From positions 434,001 through 498,000 of the forward strand of contig WIXG01000002.1 of the NCBI GenBank assembly GCA_009869945.1: DNA of 64,000 nt. The letters are read 5' to 3'. This document shows positions 1-10,691 of the stretch, in pieces. This stretch comes from Mesaphorura yosii. Lineage: Eukaryota > Arthropoda > Collembola > Poduromorpha > Tullbergiidae. How positions within the stretch are numbered: the first letter of the stretch is position 1; each line of letters begins with the position of its first letter. The translations under genes and the position numbers were made by a program. The notes below the pieces were generated by a model. The model worked only from the letters and a program-made list of their open reading frames with translations, was not told where the DNA came from and did not search any database.

Positions 1-1975
1 CGCATGCCGGGTACGACGCAGAAGCGCGAGGATTTGGCGAATTAGCTGTGACACCGGAGGCGAAAGGTCTCATTTCATTGTTTCACGGTCAAACTGAATG
101 CAAGAAGAATCATTTTGGAAAACCAGCGAAAGAAACAAAGTAAAATGTTTTACCATTAGATGTGCTAAAGTCGACCCTTCTTTCATATCCAGAGTTGACT
201 AAAATGATTTGAATGTGTTTAACAGGGCCATTGCTGTTTTGGGCGCGGGATTAATGGGAGCAGGAATAGTACAAGTTTCTGCTGACAAAGGAATGCACGT
301 TATACTGAAAGATGCTCAAGAAAAGGGTTTGTCAAGAGGTTACGATCAGATTTATACTGGGTTTCAAGGTGGTGTCAAGAGGAAGAAGCTTAGCCAGTAC
401 GTCTAACAACGAAATACGACCCCAATTTTTGGTCAGAATTTGAATGTGAGCACTATAATTGCCAACTAGGTTGGATGCTGACAAAATCATGTCGAACATT
501 CAAATGCAATTGGATTACAAGGATTTTGACAAGGTAGACATGATCATCGAAGCTGTATTTGAGGACCTTAGCATTAAACACAGGTACACTATCTTTCATT
601 TACCACTTGATTGGGAACCGGGAAGATAAAGGGCCGTAATTATATTTTTACATTTTCAGAGTTATCAAGGAAGTTGAGCAACACGTTTCTCCTGATTGCA
701 TATTTGCGACAAATACGAGCGCTCTTCCTATTACTAAAATCAGTGAGGCCAGTAAGCGACCTGAGAAAGTAATTGGAATGCATTATTTTTCTCCTGTTGA
801 CAAAATGCAATTGCTGGAGATTATAACCACAGAGAAAACTTCGAAGGATACTATTGCTTCCGCTGTTCAGGTTTGTGTGAAAATTAACATGTTTTCACAT
901 GACGTGAGATACGTGTAATGATCTTAATGATGCGCTTGCTTTTTAGGTCGGATTAAGGCAAGGAAAGGTTGTTATCACCGTTAAAGACGGCCCAGGATTT
1001 TATACGACCCGAATTCTAGCGGCAATGATGGCTGAGCTTATTAGACTACTGCAGGTACAGGAAAATCCTCTCGAATATCTGATTGCGAGGCAGGCCCAAC
1101 CTTGGTCAAATCCTAAGCTTCACGTTTGTCACGTGTTTGTACCACGCACGTAGGAAGGAGTTTCACCAAAGGATTTGGACAAGTTAACAACCAAATTTGG
1201 ATTCCCCGTTGGAGGTTGCACGCTTTGTGACGAAGTCGGTCTTGACGTGGCCAGTCACATTGCCAAGGACTTGGCGGTGGCATTTGGTGAGCGTTTCTCA
1301 GGAGGCTCGCCATTGCTTATTCAGGAGATTGTCGCCGCAGGATATCATGGTAAATCAAATGTCTTACGTCATTTCTGTTCTTGCGACAAAAGAAACGTTT
1401 ACAAATACTGCTTGTGTAGGGAGAAAGTCGGGAAAAGGAATATTTTTGTATGAGAAAGGAGTTAAAGACCGCCCTCTGAATCCTGGAGCCGCGGATATTC
1501 TGAACAGGCATAAAATCGAGCCCAAAGGGCCAATAACCGACGAGGACATTCAACTGCGTCTGGTTAGCAGATTTGTGAATGAAGCAGTTCTGTGTCTGCA
1601 GGAGGGAATTTTACAAAATCCGGTAATTACATGAGTTTAGCAAATTGATTACGACCGAAAGGTTCTAAATGTCATACTCCTAATTGCAGCTGGAAGGAGA
1701 CATCGGAGCAGTGTTCGGGCTCGGGTTCCCTCCATTTAGCGGTAAATTTTAGATCTTGTACTACAGAATTCAATTCGCAAAAACGTGTACTGGTTAATTT
1801 TCGCATGACTGATTGACTCGCAGGTGGACCGTTTCACTGGGTGGATAGATATGGTGCTTCAAAACTGGCTAGCAAGATGAAGGAGTACGAGGCTTACTAC
1901 GGTTCTTGTTTCACGCCGTGCCGCCTTTTACTAGATCATGCAAATGACTCCAGCAAAAGATTTTTTCCAAAGTAG
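1..1975 (+). CDS. HADHA: Trifunctional enzyme subunit alpha, C-terminal part (5' end outside window)
   Basis: Mitochondrial long-chain enoyl-CoA hydratase/3-hydroxyacyl-CoA dehydrogenase of fatty-acid beta-oxidation; only the dehydrogenase half lies in the window. Nine exons join in phase: 1-139, 226-396, 470-583, 660-870, 947-1054, 1154-1349, 1420-1622, 1690-1741, 1824-1975 (TAG), giving about 447 residues. The exon at 226 opens the NAD-binding Rossmann fold with [11 protein letters not shown]. Exon 660-870 carries NTSALPI and the dehydrogenase active-site block [16 protein letters not shown]. Exons 5-6 carry [10 protein letters not shown] and the second dehydrogenase domain ([15 protein letters not shown]). 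Exon 7 has [12 protein letters not shown] and [13 protein letters not shown], and exon 8 has [14 protein letters not shown]; all are hallmarks of the family. Introns are 66-99 bp with GT..AG ends. A poly(A) signal follows at 2155. Identity is very secure; the hydratase half and the start lie upstream of base 1. Confidence 0.96.
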
Positions 1976-2154
1976 AAACTAGAGAAATTAGACTATTTAT
2001 TAAAAGGAAAGCCTGAAAGTGTTATGCGTGTACGCAAATTTTAAAGGATGTGGGTACATTATTCGTGTTCATTATTTGATTAATGTTACGAGTACAGATT
2101 ACTTATTTCATGAAAATCATGATAAAATAGGCACAAAGAACTCACTATTTGTTT

Positions 2155-2160
2155 AATAAA
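2155..2160 (+). terminator. Poly(A) signal of HADHA
   Basis: AATAAA about 180 bases after the HADHA stop codon and before SNAPC1. It fits the 3' end of the HADHA transcript. Inferred from the hexamer and its position only. Confidence 0.6.
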
Positions 2161-2520
2161 AGGGCTTTAGTCAAAATTGACTGTCCAGTCGTCGAATTCT
2201 TTCTGCAAAACACGTCCCTCAATATGAACTTCAACAACCTAATGCTGAGATTTCAATTTTTATGAATTTCATGAGATTTAGTAAGGGACTTCAGTGTCCG
2301 AAAGACAGACGATTTCGCGAATTTCAAAATCGCCCGTCCATGCATGCATGCCTTGCGTCCAGCCATGTGGACCTTGTCCAGTCTGATGCTTTCCTTGTTG
2401 TCATGACGGACGCTCCATTGATAGTCATTTCGGTTAACGCATCGCATCAAGCTCCAAAAAATTAATTCTTGACATTCGGAACTGACTGACTGAGTGGACC
2501 TAACCAGTGGAATAATCAAG

Positions 2521-4444
2521 ATGGATCTCTTGGCCAATCCGAAAGGGCTCGTAAGACTTTGGACATGTCTCATGAGTGACTATGAGTGCCTGCTCCACCA
2601 ATTCGTTGCACAACGGGGTTATACCTTTTCCCATTTTGCTAAACGTGCAATGGAGTCGCATATTACGTTGCTGCACCATAAGTAAGTACTTCTACTGTCC
2701 TTTGCATTTGAGCCACTGACTGGTGTGGATCACTTATCCCTTGATTGCTTCGAGCCCGTACTTGCTCTGTCCATAGTTCTGTCACTCATGGAAGGAAACG
2801 CGACGTTCATCACGAAGTCATTGGCCAAATTATTCTTAACACTGCCAAGGACTTATGGCTGCATCCAGGAAACCTCATTTGTCCTTATAAGGAAGGAAAC
2901 AAGCTACCTGGAGATGATTCTGAAGAAACTGGTGGTGGCACATCAGCCAAGGGCCAGGGCGCTGAGCATGTCAAGGACGTTGAAGAAACTTGGAAGACTA
3001 AAATCAAGGAGCTTTTTCAATTTGGGTTGAACGGAGAAGACGTCGTTCTCAAGTACCAAGTTGGAGCTTTCTTCTTGACATACGTCATGTACGACAGACA
3101 GCCCTACGCTGGACTTTTGAAAATTTGCATTGATCCAAAGGACTTCGAGCAGTTCATGACGTTTCAAGCCAACGTAATGAAATGGAGCGGGATGTTCTTG
3201 CCCGATGATGTTGCCAAAGAGTGCAGATTCATTTTGCATAAACTCCAATGCAACTATGCCTTTACAATCACAGGATTATCTGATACGGTAAATCTGTCGT
3301 CTTTCACTTACATGGGTTACACCAATGGCAATTACAATTAGTAAAGACGCGTTGGGTTACACTAGTAATTATTCGCAAAAGTAACCTGCTTTGTAATCTA
3401 TTTCTGTGTCTGTTCTGTGCAGTACGATGTTAGCGGGATGGCAAGATCACTTTTGAATGTCAAGCACGATGAGATGGTGAAGTTGTTCAAGTCCGACAAG
3501 ATAATCATGGACTGTTTGGCCCATTCGCTCGTGAGCGTTCACGCACCGGCCAGATTCAAGGACTACATGATGCAGAAACACCACTTCTTAAAGAAGACTG
3601 AACTTCCTGCCGCTATTGCGATTGGAAAAGCTGAAGATCAACAGTACGGTTGTTTTCCTCACTATCCGGCAATTTGTGTTGGCAAAAGTGGACTTGAAAA
3701 TGATACACAAAATGTGAACTCGGACAACTCTATCTCGTTGCTCTCAACTTTGGAGTCGGCGCATGGAATTGGCGAAGTGGTTACAAGCTCGGCGGTGCTT
3801 CAAGAAATGGCGTCCAAGCCGGTATTTACTGCTGGCTCTTTGCTTGGAAGTGACATTGCAAGCAAGGTCTTTATGACTGAAGCAACGAAGCGTCTCAAGG
3901 TAATGGAACGCCAATTAATTGACAAGTACTGGTGTACCAATTGTTACTATTTCCCACTTCATTGCAGCGTCTTCACATAATAGCCGAAAAGCAGAGCGAG
4001 GGCAGTGGAACAGGTCGTGGTCGCGCTAAAGTTGCCAAAAAGCCTTACAAAAACGAGGATGGTGTCTTCGGGCGCGTGAAGGGCAATCAAATGGCTGAAG
4101 AGGATGGCAAGGTTCCTACAAGAATGAAGGCGTCATACCACCTCTGGAACTACATCAAGGGCAAGGGCTACCAGGCAGACAGCAAGAATTCTGAATTTGG
4201 AATGGCCGTGTCGAACGGCAAAGGCGAAATATTCAGCGTGCAACAGGAGAAAGAGAATCCTTTCAGCATGGACGTCGACGTCGAGACGGTGCCAGAAAAC
4301 CCTCAGAAGAAGATGAAGTTCGAAATTAACAACTCTGAAGACGGAGAGGCTCCGGAAACCATGCAACTCATGCTAGATGAAGAAGACAGCACACTTACAG
4401 ACGACCTCGACATATCCGATCCGAACTCGTCTTGCTCCGAGTGA
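2521..4444 (+). CDS. SNAPC1: snRNA-activating protein complex subunit 1 (SNAP43)
   Basis: Subunit of the nuclear SNAPc complex, which binds the proximal sequence element of Pol II and Pol III snRNA promoters. Four exons join in phase: 2521-2681, 2777-3287, 3423-3899, 3968-4444, giving 541 residues. The most family-like segment is in exon 2: a helix reading KYQVGAFFLTYVMYDRQP, followed by KDFEQFMTFQANV and FILHKLQCNYAFTITGL. These match the conserved SNAPC1 N-terminal domain (VGALYLLYGLY, then FRKLRLDRAFHFT in human). The C-terminal half is acidic and Lys-rich, with RGRAKVAKKPYKNEDG and an acidic end (DEEDSTLTDDLDISD), like the poorly conserved tail of the family. ATG 2521 is preferred; an in-frame ATG lies at 2494. 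The gene follows HADHA by about 550 bp on the same strand. Family call is from remembered homologues, not a search. Confidence 0.85.
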
Positions 4445-4626
4445 GGACGCGACTAACAAATATGAAAATTGCTACAGTTGATAATCAGGAAATTGCATGC
4501 ATGTTTTCTAAACTTTATTTCTACTGTATTTTTGTATCACTTTTAATTATGTTCAGTTTCCTGATTTGTCTTTGTGAATTTCATTTTTCTAATCTTGCAG
4601 AATCATTTCTCTTTCTGAATTGTCGG

Positions 4627-4632
4627 AATAAA
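4627..4632 (+). terminator. Poly(A) signal of SNAPC1
   Basis: AATAAA 183 bases after the SNAPC1 stop, in an AT-rich stretch. It is the first such hexamer downstream and the likely 3' end of the transcript. Confidence 0.55.
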
Positions 4633-4639
4633 AATCATG

Positions 4640-6579
4640 TTAAATTAGTAACGAGTCGCGTCACAATGAAGTTCTGTCTCCACGCACTCTGTCCTTGCTC
4701 GAATTGTGCATTGGGCATTGTTACGTTTGATTGATCGAGTAATCGAATCAGAATCAGATTTACGTGGAGTCGGAGTCACTTGTTCTAGGTTCTGGGTTAC
4801 AGTGCACTTGAAATCGAAGTAGGGGTATGGTAAGAATCAGTTCTGAAGGGCAAAAGCACTGCAGCGCATTGAACTTGACAAAAAACGCGTACAATCTGAA
4901 TAAGTCACTTAATCAAGATCACTCAAAATTTTTGCCAGTACCATTCATCCGTTCATTCATTGCGTTTCAGGTTTTGTACCAGCAAAGACCCTGGCAGTGC
5001 AGTGCATAAGAGATGTAATTGACATATGTCCTTTCAGATTGTAGAATAATAGTAGCAGGTGGTCAACCTATTTATAGGAACACCGTGCTACTCTTCTTCT
5101 CTCCTTTACTTTGTTCCCTATTCGGCGAATTTAGCGTAGTGATCACGACAGGGCAGAGCCCAACGTTTGAAGAGGAAAGAATTCAACAATGCAATACATT
5201 GAAAAGGGTCTCAAATCACGGCACACACGCAATGAACGGGACAATCGGATCTCACTTCGCTTTCTGTCGTCCTTCGGTCCTGTTCCACAACTTCCGACTT
5301 CTTTTGTACGATGCGGCAAAATGTTAGACGATTTTATGGCTTCTGTAGAAGAGAGTGTCAAGAATTTGTACGAGACTTGAGGATTTTGCAATTTATTGTG
5401 AAATTATGAGAAATGAGCCAAAATCCTGCTCTTCATAGACGAAAGATTAACAAACACGCTCCGAAGTGTCAAATTCGGCGATTACACGGGATTTAGGAGG
5501 CATCCATCAATTCATCTCTTAAAAATTGAAATTGAAAAGTCTCATTTCGTAATCCTCTTTATTTGTTTCCTGTCTCTATTTGAAATGCATTTTTCGAAGA
5601 TTACAGCACGAGTCCTTAGTTAATCATCCAACTTGTACTTGTATGAATGTGACACCGACACTTCAGTCAGCTGTCAACCCGGGATACGGATTTATGGGGT
5701 ACAAAACAGTGATTTTGTTTCGGCAATTCAATTTAAATGGAAAAGTGCAGCCAACAATGCAAATGCGCCGGGACTCCGCGACGCGACTTGTTTTTGGTCT
5801 CGGCAATGCAATGCTTCTTTTATGAAAAAATCTCCCCCAACTCACCCTGGCATTATTTTCACGCGTTCATTCGTGCGATGCATCCGAATATTCACAATTC
5901 ACGCTCAGATTTCCTGCTTTTGCTTTCCGCTTAATCCCAAATGCACGAGCTCAGGGTCCAATACAATGCAATTCAATTTATATACGCCAAATCATTCTCG
6001 TTGTCTTTTATGACACGCCGAACAAAACACCGAAACCAGCCTGAGCCCAAGCAGTAAGCTTTGTGTGCACTAAGTCGTTGTAAATGCGTAAATGGAAATG
6101 AGTGCATGATTAGCCGTGAAAAATCAGAAAGATTGAGGGTGAAACGAGGCATTACGCATGCTTAATTATTATGCATTGTCTGCTGCGTGTTTCCGTGAAT
6201 TTCCTGAAAATTGGACTCCAATTCATCATTGGATCGACGAGGCGAGATGCAATTCCAGCTACAAATAAGTTTCGAATATGGAATTAACTGCGGCAGACGC
6301 AGAATTGCCAAGATTCACAAATTTTACTAAATTACTTCAATTTGATTTTTTTACATATGTACAAGAGACAATAATCAAAAGAGCGTGATTGCGTAAACTT
6401 CGTATTCCAACTACGATAAAATAAATAAAAGATCACAGATTGAACGGAAATAAAGCTCACAAATTGCATATGAATTTATACGAACTCAAATTCAAAAGAA
6501 TGATTAACATGTCAAAAATTCGAAACCAACACTTCATTGCCTCCGTCGCTTTAACTAATTACAAGTTATTATGTCAATA
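4640..6579. other. Intergenic region, SNAPC1 to bHLH gene
   Basis: AT-rich DNA between two convergent genes. Open frames here are short, lack family motifs and have no consistent splice signals. I see no tRNA, long repeat or mobile element. Confidence 0.6.
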
Positions 6580-6585
6580 TTTATT
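6580..6585 (-). terminator. Possible poly(A) signal of bHLH gene
   Basis: TTTATT on the plus strand (AATAAA on minus), about 230 bases beyond the stop codon of the bHLH gene. Confidence 0.4.
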
Positions 6586-6814
6586 GTCCACGACTTACTC
6601 CTATAATTACCGCTAATTGGTCCAGACTAGCTTGGAACTCTCATTATAAGTTTTACGAATAATATTTGTGAAAATGTACATGACCTTACAACAGGAAGTG
6701 ATATTAATTTATTACAGTTGACTGAAATGCAACCACGGTCTTAAATTGGTCACTAGGTTATTGCGAGTACTGTAAACGCGACGACACGTGCCGTGCACGG
6801 GTTCTCGATTACAA

Positions 6815-8233
6815 TTACTGATACCTATTATTATTGTGGTGGTAGTAATTTGCTGGATGAGCCGCCAATGTCACTTGATCATGATCAGCCTTCAGACTGC
6901 CGCCGAAGCAGGCGTGATAATCCTCCTGCTCTGCCTCTTCATCACCGTCACCGTCGATGTCATAATACTGTTCCTCATCTTCGTAACAGCTGCTGCTGTT
7001 GTAGCTGTAATTGGAACCTACGTCCAGGCTGTCGTCCGCGACGGCGACGGCAACACGCCTGCTGCTGCTAATGTATCCTCCGTGTTGTTGTTGCACGGGT
7101 TGAAATGGCATCACGCCCGGCACGTGCCGATTCAGCTGGTGTTGGATCTCAATTGTGGAGCAGGTTCCGCCTCTCGAAACTGAGACCATGTCATTACCCT
7201 GAAATCGGGATGCTTCGTGATGGCGCATCAGGCCAGTCGCATTGTTTTGATTAATCGGATGTTGTTGGTTTAATGGAGAGTGAAATGACATCATCGGCAC
7301 ACCGCTTGAATTTACATCGGCTCCAAATTGGGCCGCCGAATGCTGGAAGCGCATCGGTGTCGGCGATGTAATTGAAGTGCTTGACGAGCAAGGCGAAGAC
7401 GATGAGTTGGACACAGAAGATGGAGGACACGCGCCTGGAGAGCAGGGCGGTGTCGCAGGACGCGTGGCAACCGTTTCCACATATTGGCCGTCTTGATCCA
7501 GAACAATCCGCACGTTCCCGACATTCACGACGTAGTTCTTGAGATTTCCGTTAGTACCCTGCTCCGTGCTGATCTCTGCTTCGTTCAACAGCTCCTGGAA
7601 ACTGTAACTGAACCTCCCGCTGTCGCTGTCGCTGCTGCCTCCTGAAGTCGATGACGATGCAACCGATTTGATGAGATTCGACGCCTGGCTGAGGGCAAAG
7701 ATGTAGTTGTGGGCGAAGCGCAGAGTCTCAATTTTTGTCAGGCGCTGATCCTGCGGCATGGAGGGCAGTGCGAGACGAAGACGCTCCAGAGCATCGTTGA
7801 GCAGATGCATGCGATGACGCTCACGGTCGTTCGCCTTTTGTCGCCGATGCTTCTTCAGACGCAGGACCACAGAGGGACTTTTTCTTCGAGTGCGGCGGTG
7901 ACCTGACTTTTGTGTGACTGTGACTGGTTTGTCTACGCTGTCGTGCTTGAACTTTGCGGCTGCGTTTGCGTTCAATGCAATTGCAGGTGGCCGTGATCTA
8001 GAGACGGAGACAATTGCAGAGGCTGAACTTACTTCTCGTTCCTGGATGCAATCAAAAGAAGACGTCGACGAGGCACTCGCACAACTCGCACTGCTTGGAG
8101 AAGTATTCAACACGGACGTGGAGAAAGGAATTTTCTCGAGTTGATCTTGTTCGTGGAATGAATTTGTCGACATCGATGTCGATGAGTCTGGATGGTAGCC
8201 GTAAAAGCGGGTCTGAAGATGATGTTCACTCAT
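6815..8233 (-). CDS. Neurogenin/Tap-type bHLH transcription factor
   Basis: Nuclear proneural-type transcription factor, expected to bind E-boxes as a heterodimer with an E/Daughterless protein. One uninterrupted exon of 472 residues. ATG at 8233 is the start; the frame runs two codons further up but opens with GTG. The bHLH domain is at about residues 129-182: basic region [20 protein letters not shown], a loop with PSMPQDQRL, and helix 2 [16 protein letters not shown]. NDRERxRMHxLNxAL and [14 protein letters not shown] are diagnostic of the neurogenin group (fly tap, vertebrate NEUROG). Long Ser- and Asn-rich flanks make it about twice the length of vertebrate neurogenins. The C-terminal tail has acidic runs ([20 protein letters not shown]) that could act in activation. 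Intronless structure is usual in this family. NeuroD is the main alternative, but its basic region differs. Confidence 0.88.
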   Translation of the reverse strand: MSEHHLQTRFYGYHPDSSTSMSTNSFHEQDQLEKIPFSTSVLNTSPSSASCASASSTSSFDCIQEREVSSASAIVSVSRSRPPAIALNANAAAKFKHDSVDKPVTVTQKSGHRRTRRKSPSVVLRLKKHRRQKANDRERHRMHLLNDALERLRLALPSMPQDQRLTKIETLRFAHNYIFALSQASNLIKSVASSSTSGGSSDSDSGRFSYSFQELLNEAEISTEQGTNGNLKNYVVNVGNVRIVLDQDGQYVETVATRPATPPCSPGACPPSSVSNSSSSPCSSSTSITSPTPMRFQHSAAQFGADVNSSGVPMMSFHSPLNQQHPINQNNATGLMRHHEASRFQGNDMVSVSRGGTCSTIEIQHQLNRHVPGVMPFQPVQQQHGGYISSSRRVAVAVADDSLDVGSNYSYNSSSCYEDEEQYYDIDGDGDEEAEQEDYHACFGGSLKADHDQVTLAAHPANYYHHNNNRYQ

Positions 8234-8386
8234 TTCCACACACGCACTAAATTAAAAGGATAAATTATCGACTTAGAAATGTGACTAGAAGATTTGATCA
8301 GTTGACTCACTCACTGTGACTGCACGCACGTACGTACGTCCGATTAACGATTGGATCTGAATCAGAACTCCTGCGGACGTCTGATC

Positions 8387-8398
8387 TCCTTTTTATAG
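8387..8398 (-). promoter_or_regulatory. TATA box of bHLH gene
   Basis: On the minus strand the sequence reads CTATAAAAAGG, a near-consensus TATA box about 155 bases upstream of the ATG at 8233. That would place transcription initiation near 8360 with a 5' leader of about 125 bases and no intron. A short ACGT run (8322-8340) lies between the box and the ATG. Confidence 0.6.
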
Positions 8399-8399
8399 A

Positions 8400-10427
8400 A
8401 AGTACTCAAAGTACCTGCCTTCTCGCTTTGCCAACTGCGCTGGTTTAGTTATGAAGTACTCTTTTCCGATTTACAAGTCGACTACAAGCACAGGAAGACC
8501 AGCAGACCCTTTCATTATTGGGGTCTCGTTTTATGGGCTTTACTTTACCCGGCTGGAGCTGGTGCGCTGGTGGCTGCTTTGAAAGGGCAAGGGCACGTTT
8601 ACTGTAGTGCAGTGCATGCATGCTACGATAAGGCAAGGGGAAATTCATTTCTATTCATCCAGGCCGACTTTGGTTGGCACTGGCACGCGAATCTGCAATA
8701 AAATCACTTCCATTTACACTTCCACGTGTTCAGCTCCTTGTCGGCAGTGTCAGCAGTGCTGTCGCAGTACAGCCGCAACTCACAGCCGGGATGTACCTTA
8801 AGTGGTCTGCTGCTTTGCTAAATGGTCCATGACATGACATGACAAGGCAAAGGCAGCGGCGACGGGAGGTTGGAGTTTAACCCGAAATTCTAATCCAGGA
8901 CCAGTTCCAATGCATTGCAGTCACTGCAGTGTGATTTGGCTAAACAAAAATCGGCCAAGGCAAGGCAGGAAAATTGTCTCAAGAATTGCCAGAGCTCGAA
9001 TTCCATTTAAAAACTTCCATTACATGTCTTTTATCAGAGCCAGACTAAAAGTTCAACATTAATCTCTCTGCGAAGGTCGAAACTAATGCTGATTCGTATC
9101 AGCGAGCGAGAGATGCGAGGTTTCATCTTTTTTGCCTCAATTCCTCCATACACCACATTCAGACCGGTGCGGCTCAGCAGATGTCAAAAATAGAACAATG
9201 TTGGTTCGACGATCAAGTTGCCTTACTGCAAAGTCAATGCAATGCAAGGGATGAATCGAAACACGAAAACGCAGCAGCATCTCTGATTCTGATTTCGCCA
9301 TCTGATTACAATCGTTTAGTCTCCTGCCCTGCTGCAAGCTGGTAGGCCATTAAATGCAAGTGCTCTTATTGCTCACCGACTATTGTATTTTTCAGGCCGC
9401 CTTCATTGCAGACAGGCAGTGAATGAAGGCCACATGTTACTTGTGTGGTCCATTGAATTGAAAATTATTGAAGTCCCTCAGATCACAAGTTCATGTTTCA
9501 TTTCATATTCTATTCTGTATTCTGCAACTTCTGTACCGGCAGGGCGTCATTTTTTCTTTCATGAGTGCGGATCATCAAAAAATGATGGATTTCACAATTT
9601 TTGCCCTGATCAAGACTGTCAAGACAGATTCATTCCGGGGCACACTGAGACGAGAAAAAAGAAAACCAAGAAGGATGCGTCTTCCTCGCTGGATCGATTT
9701 CACCGAATTTTATGCACTTAGCCTGGGTACAATTGCAAGTATGAGTCAATGAATGAAAATAATAACTGACGAGATGGTGATTTATGTCCTGACTTTCAGT
9801 GCTAAGCCGGGTAGCGGGTAGAATAAATAATTCCATTTTGCACGGCTGGCCCAAATACAATGTTAACAAGCGTACGAGTAATGATAGACTGCAATTGCAA
9901 TGATGCCCGGCTGAATGAATGAATGAAGTTGAGTTGAATGGATCGGAAGGGTTTTCAGTTTTGTTGGTTTAATTCAATAGAAAAAATAAAGAAAGTCTGT
10001 CTGGCTCGCTTGGCGAATTGAACGGGACAGGTGTCCACTGCCGCATAAAATTATGCCTGCCCTTTTAACCCTTCCACGGGCCTGTTCGACAAAAGCAGCG
10101 ACGAAATAATGTTCATACAAGTCCATAAAGCATAATATTTTTATACACGGAACATTGCTCGCATTCATCCACCCTTCAGAAATTTCATTTTATTCAAGGA
10201 CTTTCTACGCAGGGCTTGTTTTGAATTTATTATTCGACCAAAATCCAATTCGCTATCCCCTATCAAAATTCAGAGTACAAAAGACCTGTGCATTACGCCT
10301 TTTATCCTTTCGCAGGAGAAGGAGTCCCTTGAGGGAATCGGGACTCGGATCGGAACAAGCCGAAGCCAGAATGCACTTACAAATCGGTGGCCATGCCCGT
10401 CCGGTGCCTTGCATTTTGTCCACTAAT
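8400..10427. other. Intergenic region upstream of bHLH gene
   Basis: About 2 kb with no supportable gene. It is rich in short reiterated words (GCAAGGCA, TGCAATGC) and very short ATGA runs such as 9913-9927. It is the natural place for upstream control elements of the bHLH gene, but no specific site can be named from sequence alone. Confidence 0.5.
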
Positions 10428-10433
10428 TTTATT
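10428..10433 (-). terminator. Possible poly(A) signal of coiled-coil gene
   Basis: TTTATT on plus (AATAAA on minus), about 260 bases beyond the stop codon at 10692. Confidence 0.35.
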
Positions 10434-10691
10434 AGCCAAGCTAAAAAAAAAAGTTCCAACGCGATTCTTAATTTGACCATTTTCACGGATTAATCTTTAA
10501 AAGCTGATGAAAACTGTTGTGAATTCGTGCTGGTTGGATTAAGGTTTTAAAACGCATAAAATTGGGTGTATGAATGGAGCGGAGTTGATGAAAGGATCTT
10601 GTTAACATGTTTAAAACCAAAAATCTTTACTCAACTCGAAAGCGAGCACGAGATTAAGTCGGTCGGTCGGTCAAGTTTACACTTTATACGT

